DNA from: Calditrichaeota bacterium AABM5.125.24
GTDB lineage: Bacteria > Electryoneota > AABM5-125-24 > Hatepunaeales > Hatepunaeaceae
NCBI GenBank assembly: GCA_002127415.1
Contig: MWJR01000026.1
Location: 1 to 6,884 of the forward strand
DNA: 6,884 bases
Direction of reading: 5' to 3'
The translations under genes and the position numbers were made by a program. Below the pieces are notes generated by a model. The model saw nothing but the letters and a program-made list of their open reading frames with translations, was not told where the DNA came from and did no database searches. This document shows, piece by piece, positions 1 to 6,011 of this stretch (position 1 is its first letter; the number at the start of each line of letters is the position of its first letter).

Positions 1-164
1 ATTCAAGTTATTGTTTGGACGGGCGCACGAGGGCGTGCGCCTTGCCGCAGAGCAACCCAAAAGCAATTCTCGGACAGACTGCTTCGCCGGTCCGACAAGT
101 GTCTACAATAAAGCGCCCTGATTAATAAGCCCGAATTACCACGTTGCCGCCTTCTCATTCATAC
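1..164. other. Upstream intergenic stretch, no supportable gene
   Basis: I see no gene that I can support here. All three forward frames stay open from base 1 until stops at about 109-125, so the C-terminal tail of an upstream + strand gene is possible, but none of the three short translations is recognisable. Two inverted repeats are visible: an 8-bp perfect stem at 22-41, and a 6-bp stem (TCGGAC at 70-75, GTCCGA at 90-95) with a 14-base loop. Neither is followed by a run of T. Confidence 0.4.
22..41. repeat. GC-rich inverted repeat (hairpin)
   Basis: GGCGCACG (22-29) pairs perfectly with CGTGCGCC (34-41) around a 4-base loop. The stem is strong, but the next bases (TTGCCGC) are not a T tract, so a rho-independent terminator is not well supported. 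It could end an upstream transcript, or lie in the tail of an upstream gene. Confidence 0.35.
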
Positions 165-193
165 TTGACAATAGAGGTATTGAATGCTATATT
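165..193 (+). promoter_or_regulatory. Sigma-70 promoter of the scm operon
   Basis: A perfect -35 box, TTGACA (165-170), is followed by a 17-base spacer and a -10 box, TATATT (188-193), matching five of six consensus bases. TG at 185-186 gives an extended -10. Transcription should start near base 200, leaving about 44 bases of untranslated leader before the ATG at 244. It is the best promoter match I see in the window and the likely driver of every + strand gene downstream. It also shows that the ATG at 184, which lies inside the spacer, cannot be the start of scmD on this transcript. Confidence 0.75.
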
Positions 194-243
194 CGTCTAT
201 ACAGGAACAGGTTTTTCAGTATCATAAGGAGACAGATAAGGCT

Positions 244-531
244 ATGTCACCCAGCGATCGACCCCTGGCCAATCCCGGGATAGTGCTCCGCGAGGAGTTT
301 GACGACTGGGCAATCCTCTTTGATCCGGATACAGGCAAAGCCTTCGGCATCAATCCGGTGAGCGTATTTATCTGGAAGCGGCTGGATGGCCAACGCACGG
401 TTGACGATATCCATAAAGAGCTGCAAGAGAACTGCAACAACGTGCCGGAGGCGGCTGAGGACCATATCAGGGAGTTCATTCAGGAGCTGGTAGAGAAAGG
501 GTATGCGGGATACGAAGTTCAGCAGGTCTGA
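244..531 (+). CDS. scmD: PqqD-like RiPP recognition protein (ScmD type)
   Basis: A stand-alone PqqD-fold RiPP recognition element of 95 residues, expected to bind the leader of the precursor peptide and hand it to the radical SAM enzymes next door. The sequence has the family pattern: RPLANPGIVLREEFDDWAIL near the N-terminus, then FDPDTGKAFGINPV, then FIWKRLDG, followed by a helical stretch ending in a conserved-looking hydrophobic helix (IQELVEKGY). PqqD itself is about 90 residues. I chose ATG 244 over the in-frame ATG 184 for two reasons: 184 lies between the promoter boxes, and the 20 extra residues lack family resemblance. AAGGAG at 226-231 precedes 244 with a rather long 12-base gap. 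It is first in the operon and ends 6 bases before scmE. Family placement is firm; the ScmD label rests on this neighbourhood and on recalled family descriptions. Confidence 0.9.
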   Translation: MSPSDRPLANPGIVLREEFDDWAILFDPDTGKAFGINPVSVFIWKRLDGQRTVDDIHKELQENCNNVPEAAEDHIREFIQELVEKGYAGYEVQQV

Positions 532-537
532 ACAGAT

Positions 538-1716
538 ATGAGGATTATGCGGACGCCCAGATCTGTGGATCTGGCGATAACAAACAGATGCAACCTGAGG
601 TGTAGATACTGCAGCCATTTCACAAGCGCCGGCGATGCGGGTCATGATCTGCCCAGGGAGGAATGGCTGATGTTCTTTGAGGAGTTGAATCGCTGCTCGG
701 TTATGAATGTTACGCTTGAAGGTGGCGAGACCTTTATCAGGGAGGATCTGCAGGAACTTATCGAGGGAATTGTCCGCAATCGGATGAGATTCAATATCCT
801 CAGTAACGGGACGTTGATCACTGATGATATGGCGGCTTTCCTGGCCTCAACCGGACGCTGTGACGGAGTGCAGGTTTCAATCGACGGCTCAATCCCGATA
901 ACCCATGACTCCTTCCGGGGGAATGGAAGCTTCCTCAAGGCAATGAAGGGAATCGAGGCTCTCAGAAGGCATCATCTCGCAGTCCCGGTCCGGGTCACGA
1001 TCCACAGACAGAATGTCAGAGATCTCGCTGATGTTGCCAGGCTGCTGCTGGAAGAGGTCGGGCTTCCCGGATTCTCCACCAACTCCGCCTCATATATGGG
1101 ACTTTGCCGGCAGAATGCCGAGCAGGTCGAGCTGACCGTTGAGGAATACGCCTATGCGATGAAGACACTCCTGGAACTCAATAAGAAATATAATGGTCGG
1201 ATCGGGGCTCTGGCAGGTCCACTGGCAACCGGCAGACAGTGGCTACTGATGGAACGAGCCAATCGCGAGGGAAAAGGACATACACCGGGTCGGGGTTATC
1301 TCACCGGCTGTGGCGGACCGATGAGTAAGATTGCCGTGCGGGCTGACGGGATAATAGTTCCCTGCCTCCAGATCAGCCATATCGAGTTGGGTCGGATCAA
1401 CAAGGATGACTTAGAAGAGGTCTGGCAGCACCATCCGGAACTCAATAAGTTCAGAGAACGGCACAATATACCACTCAGCGATTTCGAATACTGTCAGGGA
1501 TGCGAGTATATAAACTACTGCACCGGGAACTGCCCCGCTCTGGCTTACAACATACTTGGCGAGGTGGATCATCCCAGCCCCGACGCCTGCCTGAGGCGAT
1601 TTCTCGATGAAGGGGGGAAACTCCCGGATGAGGAACTGATAGATACACAAAATGATGGGTTTCGTTTCACTTCACCCATCCTACGAAGAAGAAATTCAAT
1701 GAACAGAAGAAGTTAA
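538..1716 (+). CDS. scmE: Radical SAM/SPASM peptide-modifying enzyme (ScmE type)
   Basis: A 392-residue radical SAM enzyme of the PqqE/SPASM class. The CX3CX2C motif that holds the SAM-binding 4Fe-4S cluster is at C18, C22 and C25. The GGE motif that contacts SAM is at 62-64. A SPASM domain for auxiliary clusters follows, with cysteines 258, 276, 319, 322, 328, 332 and 351; the CX2CX5CX3C core is intact. Such enzymes use a 5'-deoxyadenosyl radical to make thioether, C-C or related links in peptides, or to epimerise residues. It acts in the cytoplasm, probably on the small peptide encoded at 2994. The start at 538 has only a weak ribosome site (AGCAGG, about 11 bases upstream), suggesting translational coupling to scmD 6 bases upstream; ATG 547 is an alternative. 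The last 20 residues are basic. The ScmE rather than ScmF name is a recalled family resemblance; the chemistry is unknown. Confidence 0.93.
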   Translation: MRIMRTPRSVDLAITNRCNLRCRYCSHFTSAGDAGHDLPREEWLMFFEELNRCSVMNVTLEGGETFIREDLQELIEGIVRNRMRFNILSNGTLITDDMAAFLASTGRCDGVQVSIDGSIPITHDSFRGNGSFLKAMKGIEALRRHHLAVPVRVTIHRQNVRDLADVARLLLEEVGLPGFSTNSASYMGLCRQNAEQVELTVEEYAYAMKTLLELNKKYNGRIGALAGPLATGRQWLLMERANREGKGHTPGRGYLTGCGGPMSKIAVRADGIIVPCLQISHIELGRINKDDLEEVWQHHPELNKFRERHNIPLSDFEYCQGCEYINYCTGNCPALAYNILGEVDHPSPDACLRRFLDEGGKLPDEELIDTQNDGFRFTSPILRRRNSMNRRS

Positions 1717-1723
1717 ATGGACA

Positions 1724-2890
1724 ATGGTAGATACCCGGCCATCGAGAATCGTTGACAGGAACCGAAACGGGGAACAACAATATTCCCTGCGTCAGATCTA
1801 CTTTTACCTGACGGAGGGTTGCAACCTTCGCTGCCGTCACTGCTGGATACAACCGAAATATCAGACAGAAGAGCATATCTATCCTTCACTTTCTCTGGAT
1901 CTGTTTCGATCAATAATTGAGCAGGCGAAACCGCTGGGGCTCTCCGGCGTCAAGTTGACCGGTGGTGAACCGCTGCTTCATCCTCATATCTTCGAGATAC
2001 TGGAAGTTGTCCGACACGAGGAGCTCCGCCTTTCAGTAGAGACCAACGGGGTTCTTTGCACGCCCGAACTGACCAGAGAAATGGCGACCTGTAAAAACCC
2101 ATTCATTGCGGTGAGCCTGGATGGCGCGGAAGCTGGGACCCACGAATGGGTGCGGGGTGTGGAGGGTTGCTTTAAGGCAGCTCTGGATGGGATCCGGAAT
2201 CTGGTGGAAGCCGGCATCAGGCCTCAGATTATTATGACCATTATGCGCCACAACAGGGATCAACTGGAGGCAATGGTTCGACTGGCTGAAGAGTCAGGCG
2301 CAGGATCGGTCAAATTCAATATCGTGCAGCCCACTGCCAGAGGGGTGAAGATGCACGAAGCCGGAGAGACGCTGACGGTGGAAGAGCTGGTGGAACTGGG
2401 GATGTGGGTGGAAAGGGAGCTCTCAGCTTCATCCGGCGTGCGTATCCATTACAGCCACCCTATGGCTTTCCACCCGCTGGGAAAGATGTTCGGCAACAAC
2501 GGGGATGGATGCGGCGTCTGCGGCATATTGGGTATTTTGGGCGTGCTGGCTGACGGTTCATACGCTATGTGCGGTATTGGAGAGGCTGTGCCTGAACTCA
2601 TATACGGACATTCCGCTGAAGATCGCCTGGATTATATCTGGAGTAATACACCGGTAATCAATGAACTGAGAGATGGACTTCCCCACCGTCTTGAGGGCAT
2701 CTGCGGCGATTGTCTGATGAAGAGGATCTGCCTGGGAAGCTGCATCGCTCAGAACTATTACAACAGCAGGAATTTGTGGGCGTCATTCTGGTATTGTGAG
2801 GAAGCGCGAAGGCACGGTCTGTTTCCCGAAACACGAATAATTCCGAAACAGATGAACACCGTCACAGAGACGCCGAAATTCGTAGAATAA
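1724..2890 (+). CDS. scmF: Radical SAM/SPASM peptide-modifying enzyme (ScmF type)
   Basis: The second radical SAM/SPASM enzyme of the cassette, 388 residues. The SAM-cluster motif is C33, C37, C40 (EGCNLRCRHCW). GGEP at 80-83 is the SAM-contact motif, and the ETNG stretch at 106-109 is typical of the barrel. The SPASM region has C263, C266, C283, C327, C330, C336, C340 and C358, again with an intact CX2CX5CX3C core, so both auxiliary clusters could form. It differs clearly from the upstream enzyme around the motifs (CRHCW versus CRYCS) and carries a longer N-terminus, so the pair is not a recent duplication and the two probably perform different steps. It begins 7 bases after scmE and lies just before the candidate precursor gene. 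The upstream ribosome site is weak (AGAAGAAG). The chemistry is not predictable from sequence alone; thioether formation is my favoured guess because the candidate core contains cysteines. Confidence 0.93.
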   Translation: MVDTRPSRIVDRNRNGEQQYSLRQIYFYLTEGCNLRCRHCWIQPKYQTEEHIYPSLSLDLFRSIIEQAKPLGLSGVKLTGGEPLLHPHIFEILEVVRHEELRLSVETNGVLCTPELTREMATCKNPFIAVSLDGAEAGTHEWVRGVEGCFKAALDGIRNLVEAGIRPQIIMTIMRHNRDQLEAMVRLAEESGAGSVKFNIVQPTARGVKMHEAGETLTVEELVELGMWVERELSASSGVRIHYSHPMAFHPLGKMFGNNGDGCGVCGILGILGVLADGSYAMCGIGEAVPELIYGHSAEDRLDYIWSNTPVINELRDGLPHRLEGICGDCLMKRICLGSCIAQNYYNSRNLWASFWYCEEARRHGLFPETRIIPKQMNTVTETPKFVE

Positions 2891-2980
2891 AACAATCTTG
2901 ATTGTCTCGACCACGGCTTCACTTGAGAAAAGCCCTGCTACCCTTACAGATTAAAGCGTGGGGTAACAGAACCACCATAC

Positions 2981-2987
2981 AGGAGGG
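2981..2987 (+). promoter_or_regulatory. Strong ribosome binding site of the precursor gene
   Basis: AGGAGGG lies 7 bases (counting from AGGAGG) before the ATG at 2994. It is the strongest and best-placed Shine-Dalgarno sequence in the operon; the enzymes have weak sites. This is what one expects if a substrate peptide must be made in excess over its modifying enzymes, and it is the main evidence that the small frame is translated. Confidence 0.75.
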
Positions 2988-2993
2988 AAAGAT

Positions 2994-3152
2994 ATGGACA
3001 AAATGGAATACGAGAAACCGGAGCTGAAGGAGTTGGACACCGGACACGGTCAGCAATGCATGAATGGAAGCAGTGCGCCAGGAGAAACCTGCCTGAGCGG
3101 CGGGAGTGCCGCTCAATGCACCATCGGATCCGCTGTGGGTGGGCCGCAGTAA
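2994..3152 (+). CDS. Candidate RiPP precursor peptide, 52 aa, three CxxG units
   Basis: A 52-residue peptide with clear leader and core halves. The leader (about 1-19) is charged and contains Y6-E-K-P9-E-L11, the YxxPxL pattern recognised by PqqD-like proteins in lasso-peptide systems. The core (about 20-52) is almost free of charge and rich in Gly, Ser and Ala, with cysteines at 22, 33 and 42. Each cysteine is followed three positions later by glycine and then small residues: CMNGSSA, CLSGGSA, CTIGSAV. The peptide ends GGPQ. No double-glycine cleavage site is obvious; the leader/core border near G17-H18-G19 is a guess. It has the best ribosome site in the operon and lies directly behind the two radical SAM genes, in the expected place for their substrate. 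I do not recognise a named family. It lacks a secretion signal or membrane segment. Translation and modification are inferred. Confidence 0.8.
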   Translation: MDKMEYEKPELKELDTGHGQQCMNGSSAPGETCLSGGSAAQCTIGSAVGGPQ

Positions 3153-3167
3153 TTCAACCCGCTCCCG

Positions 3168-3182
3168 AATACCTGCGGTATT
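3168..3182. repeat. Small hairpin after the precursor gene
   Basis: AATACC (3168-3173) and GGTATT (3177-3182) form a perfect 6-bp stem with a 3-base loop, 15 bases after the precursor stop codon. No T run follows, so it is not a complete intrinsic terminator. It could protect the precursor message from 3' decay or partly reduce read-through into scmC, but a stem this short may also be chance. Confidence 0.3.
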
Positions 3183-3211
3183 GCGTCTGCAAACACTTTC
3201 AGTGATAAGAC

Positions 3212-4123
3212 ATGCATAATGTCAATGGTGCTTCCGGCTACGGCATGCAGCTCGCCAACGGCCAGGGATGGAACATCATCGGCAGTGAAGAGGTGAGAGG
3301 ATGGGTTGAGAGGCTGAGCTCAATAATGGGGCTTAAGGCTCAGCAGCTCAATGGTCATCCGAGGCTGATTTTCATCCGTGAAGGAGGACAAAATGATAAC
3401 CGCTTCGATCCAACTTCAGGCCTCGACCCACCTTTACAGATGACACTTCCCAGGCAAGACTGGAAGGCTTTTGACCACCGGATCCTCAGGCTCTGGTCAC
3501 ACCGCGATGTGCCGGACATAATCTGCGAGATCGGTGAAACAGGGGAGCCTGAACTGGAGATCTTACGGATGTGGCAGGCGCTTCTTCCCATCTATGAAAG
3601 AACCCGGATCACTGGAGGTATCCCGCTGCATGCCGCACTTGTTGAGAGGGATGGGCTGGGTATCATCCTGGCGGGACCAGGAGACAGCGGAAAGTCCACC
3701 TGCTGCCAGCACCTGCCTCCACCCTGGCGGTCCCTGTGTGACGATGAGACGCTGGTTGTGCGCGACGCTCAGGACCGCTGGCAGGCCCATCCGTTCCCGA
3801 CCTGGAGCGACTACCTGTGGCGAAGATCCGAGCGGACCTGGAACGTAGAGCAGCATCTTCCGGTGTCAGCCATCTTCTTCCTCGAGCAGGCTGAAGCCGA
3901 TGAAGCCGTTCCGATAGGTCCGGGGCAGGCAGCTATGCTCATCAACCAGTCGGCGATGGAGGTCTGCAGCAAAGGATGGCGGGGCCTGGGCCCTGAAACA
4001 GCGCGGAGACGGAGGAAAGCGCTGTTTGACAATGCGTGCCTGCTTGCCATGGCGGTTACGGCTTATATCCTGCGGGTGAAGGCTAACGGCAGGTTCTGGG
4101 ATGAGATTGGGAGGGTCGTCTAA
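3212..4123 (+). CDS. scmC: HPr-kinase-like P-loop protein (ScmC type)
   Basis: A 303-residue soluble protein that resembles the C-terminal kinase domain of HPr kinase/phosphorylase. A Walker A loop, GPGDSGKST, is at 155-163, followed by CDDE at 176-179, the paired acidic residues that follow the P-loop in HprK and its relatives. A HPFPTW stretch (193-198) is typical of HprK-related proteins in PqqD-linked clusters. The first 130 residues are not the HprK N-terminal domain and I do not recognise them. Conserved hypothetical ScmC proteins belong to SynChlorMet cassettes, which fits. Possible roles are phosphorylating the peptide, as an HprK-like kinase does to a lasso-peptide tail, or ATP-dependent help to the pathway; neither is shown here. 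The start follows a weak ribosome site (GTGAT, 5 bases upstream). The gene overlaps the next frame by 23 bases if that one starts at 4101. Confidence 0.82.
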   Translation: MHNVNGASGYGMQLANGQGWNIIGSEEVRGWVERLSSIMGLKAQQLNGHPRLIFIREGGQNDNRFDPTSGLDPPLQMTLPRQDWKAFDHRILRLWSHRDVPDIICEIGETGEPELEILRMWQALLPIYERTRITGGIPLHAALVERDGLGIILAGPGDSGKSTCCQHLPPPWRSLCDDETLVVRDAQDRWQAHPFPTWSDYLWRRSERTWNVEQHLPVSAIFFLEQAEADEAVPIGPGQAAMLINQSAMEVCSKGWRGLGPETARRRRKALFDNACLLAMAVTAYILRVKANGRFWDEIGRVV

Positions 4124-4733
4124 TTTGTCAGTCAATTCAACAAGGAGGCTAATCTACACCGGTCCCAGTATGAAACCGACACTTGTGGGGCCGGATCTGC
4201 TTTATATCACCCCCTACCGCGGCGGAAAGCTTCGTCGCGGGGATATAATTGTCTTTCAGGTTCCCGGTTCGGACCGAAAAGTCACTCACCGCGTAATGTC
4301 CGCCGACACAAACGGCATCAGAACCCGCGGCGACGCCAACAGAAAGGTCGATCCCTATTTACTCCAGCCGAATGACATAATCGGGAGTGTGCATTATGTC
4401 CATAGAGGCAACCGGCGACGACGCATATATGGGGGTATAATAGGACAACTGAGCGCATTAACAGGAAGAGCCAACTTACTGAGAGTGGTAGATAAAAGGG
4501 TGTCCGCGCTTTTCCATCCCACCTATCATCGGCTCTCCAGCACGGGAGCATTCAGAAGACTGTTGCCCCGACGACTGAATCCGCGGGTATTCTCCTTCAA
4601 GCGACCTGAAGGGACCGAGTTGCAACTTGTCCTGGGGCGGTTCCCGGTGGGGCGTCGTCCGGCGGGTCGTAAACAGTGGGAGATACGCCGGCCTTTTCGT
4701 CTGATTCTCGACCTGAAATCCCTCCCCCAGTAA
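4101..4733 (+). CDS. Signal-peptidase-like S24/S26 protease, soluble, Ser-His type
   Basis: A 210-residue protein with signal peptidase I-like motifs. TGPSMKPTL at 20-28 holds the nucleophile serine (S23). RRGDIIVF (45-52) follows, and THRV (62-65) puts H63 where bacterial enzymes carry the general-base lysine, as in archaeal, ER and SipW-type enzymes. GDAN (77-80) matches their next conserved box. The protein lacks the N-terminal membrane anchor that precedes the serine in true signal peptidases, so it is probably cytoplasmic or peripheral. The last third is strongly basic with no clear domain. The likely role, by context, is cleaving the leader of the modified precursor; a LexA/UmuD-like self-cleaving role is less likely because no DNA-binding domain is present. 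The start is uncertain: TTG 4125 (202 residues, 1 base after scmC) has a much better ribosome site than ATG 4101. Confidence 0.78.
   Translation: MRLGGSSNLSVNSTRRLIYTGPSMKPTLVGPDLLYITPYRGGKLRRGDIIVFQVPGSDRKVTHRVMSADTNGIRTRGDANRKVDPYLLQPNDIIGSVHYVHRGNRRRRIYGGIIGQLSALTGRANLLRVVDKRVSALFHPTYHRLSSTGAFRRLLPRRLNPRVFSFKRPEGTELQLVLGRFPVGRRPAGRKQWEIRRPFRLILDLKSLPQ
4109..4115 (+). promoter_or_regulatory. Ribosome site suggesting TTG start of the protease gene
   Basis: GGGAGGG lies inside the end of scmC, with 10 bases between GGAGG and the TTG at 4125 that is in frame with the protease. ATG 4101 has only a weak CAGG before it. The TTG start would remove the 23-base overlap and leave the two genes 1 base apart, and the catalytic motif begins only about 15 residues in with either choice. 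Confidence 0.45.
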
Positions 4734-4768
4734 ATTCCAGATCATCCAACTGCAACAAGATATTGTAG

Positions 4769-6001
4769 ATGACCAGAGAAGAGGAGTTACTGCTCCATTG
4801 CCTGGCGGTCCAGCCCGACGATGCAAAATTGTCCGGGATCCAACAGTTGACATCTTCCGACTGGGATAAGATCGTCGAGCAATCGAAGAGGCACGATGTC
4901 GCACCTCTGCTATACTACATTGTGAAGAATCTCGATGCCGGTGCAGATATACCATATGATGTTATGCGGCGACTGCGGAATGAATATCTCTGCAGTTCAG
5001 CCAGAAACCTGTATCTGTCATCGGAACTTGAAAAAGTGCTGGGGAAATTGCGGGGTGTGGGTATTCCGGTCATCGTATTGAAGGGAGCCCATCTTGGGGA
5101 GATTATTTACCGCCGCGCCGCCCTCAGACCTATGATGGATGTCGATCTTCTCATCAGGGAAAGTGACATAACGAGAGCGGAAAAAATTCTGTCCGAACTG
5201 GGTTACAGCACTCAAGGTGACTACAAAAGGGACAGAAAAGACCGGTTCCACCTGGTCTATTATTCATCTCAGAATACCGTATTGATGGAATTGCACTGGC
5301 ATCTTATCCGCCCGGGCAGCCCCTTAAAGATAGATATTGAGGGATTGTGGCGGAGGGCTCGCCGGGAGATTATTGTCAACGTTGAGGTGTCGGTTCTGTC
5401 CATCGAAGACCTGTTACTGTATCAATGCTATCACACATCCAAACATCTGTTCTGCCTGTATGGATTAAGGTCGCTTTACGACATTTCAATTATCCTCGAC
5501 CACTACGGATCTCAAATTCAGTGGGAAACGGTTATCCATCGTTCGCGAGAGTGGAAGATTGACAAATGCGTTTTCCTGACACTACTTCTTTCCAGGGAGC
5601 TGCTCGATGTTCATATCCGGGATGAGGTTCTTGATTCACTCAGACCGGGTAATTATAACAGACAAACCTTAAACTTGGCTGTGGAACAGATATTTGGCTA
5701 TAGAAAAGCTTATCCGTTACTTTCCGAACATATAGCGCAGATGTGGAATGTCAACCGTCCTTACAACAAGGCGGTGATCTTTCTTAAGCGCGTTTTTCCA
5801 TCCCGGACTGAGATGTCCCGAATGTATAATACATCGACGAACTCCCCTCTTATTCTTCTTCTCTACCTGGTTCGATTCAAGGACCTGATTTTGAGACACA
5901 ATCGGGCAGTATGGCGGATTCTGCATCGGGACCAGGGGATACAGTCATTTGTCAGCCAGCAGAAAGAACTGTTGGAACTGAGGAACTGGCTATCCTTGTA
6001 G
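4769..6001 (+). CDS. Nucleotidyltransferase-fold protein (PF14907 type)
   Basis: A 410-residue protein of the uncharacterised nucleotidyltransferase group NTP_transf_5. The diagnostic segment runs from GIPVIVLKGAHLGEIIY (98-114) to LRPMMDVDLLIR (119-130), where D124 and D126 form the metal-binding DxD pair. ELHWH (174-178) may give the third carboxylate. A later HTSKH (222-226) belongs to the helical C-terminal half seen in this family. Relatives occur in lasso-peptide and PqqD-linked clusters, often beside HprK-like proteins and S24/S26 proteases, exactly as here. The donor and acceptor are unknown; adding a nucleotide or sugar-like group to the peptide is possible, and an antitoxin-like or regulatory role cannot be excluded. 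It starts 35 bases after the protease gene without a clear ribosome site and ends the + strand operon. No signal peptide or membrane segment is evident. Confidence 0.8.
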   Translation: MTREEELLLHCLAVQPDDAKLSGIQQLTSSDWDKIVEQSKRHDVAPLLYYIVKNLDAGADIPYDVMRRLRNEYLCSSARNLYLSSELEKVLGKLRGVGIPVIVLKGAHLGEIIYRRAALRPMMDVDLLIRESDITRAEKILSELGYSTQGDYKRDRKDRFHLVYYSSQNTVLMELHWHLIRPGSPLKIDIEGLWRRARREIIVNVEVSVLSIEDLLLYQCYHTSKHLFCLYGLRSLYDISIILDHYGSQIQWETVIHRSREWKIDKCVFLTLLLSRELLDVHIRDEVLDSLRPGNYNRQTLNLAVEQIFGYRKAYPLLSEHIAQMWNVNRPYNKAVIFLKRVFPSRTEMSRMYNTSTNSPLILLLYLVRFKDLILRHNRAVWRILHRDQGIQSFVSQQKELLELRNWLSL

Positions 6002-6011
6002 TAATCGGGGC

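Noticed and set aside
80..90. 11-base inverted match between 80-90 (TGCTTCGCCGG) and 6845-6855 as paired ends of an element
   Set aside because: A match this short is expected several times by chance in a window of this size, and no integrase, transposase or target duplication is present.
184..243. Twenty-residue N-terminal extension of ScmD from ATG 184
   Set aside because: It overlaps the promoter spacer and -10 box, and the encoded residues do not fit the PqqD pattern, which starts right after ATG 244.
2892..2905. ACAATC-TT-GATTGT palindrome just after scmF as a terminator
   Set aside because: A 2-base loop cannot form a full hairpin, the arms are AT-rich and no T tract follows; an operator is conceivable but unsupported.
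2923..2951. TTGAGA as -35 of an internal promoter for the precursor gene
   Set aside because: No acceptable -10 hexamer lies at 16-18 bases spacing; the nearest candidates match consensus poorly.
2919..3116. 65-residue minus-strand frame over the precursor gene
   Set aside because: It is a shadow: the + strand frame has a consensus ribosome site, leader/core layout and the right neighbours, and the minus frame has no recognisable feature.
3534..3848. 104-residue + strand frame within scmC
   Set aside because: It lies wholly inside the P-loop protein in another frame and shows no family motif.
4476..4955. 159-residue minus-strand frame across the protease and nucleotidyltransferase genes
   Set aside because: It crosses two well-supported + strand genes and their gap and has no recognisable domain; it is a chance open frame.
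244..6001. Lasso-peptide biosynthesis cluster
   Set aside because: The leader motif and the accessory trio resemble lasso loci, but there is no asparagine-synthetase-like cyclase and no transglutaminase-like leader protease, while two radical SAM/SPASM enzymes are present.
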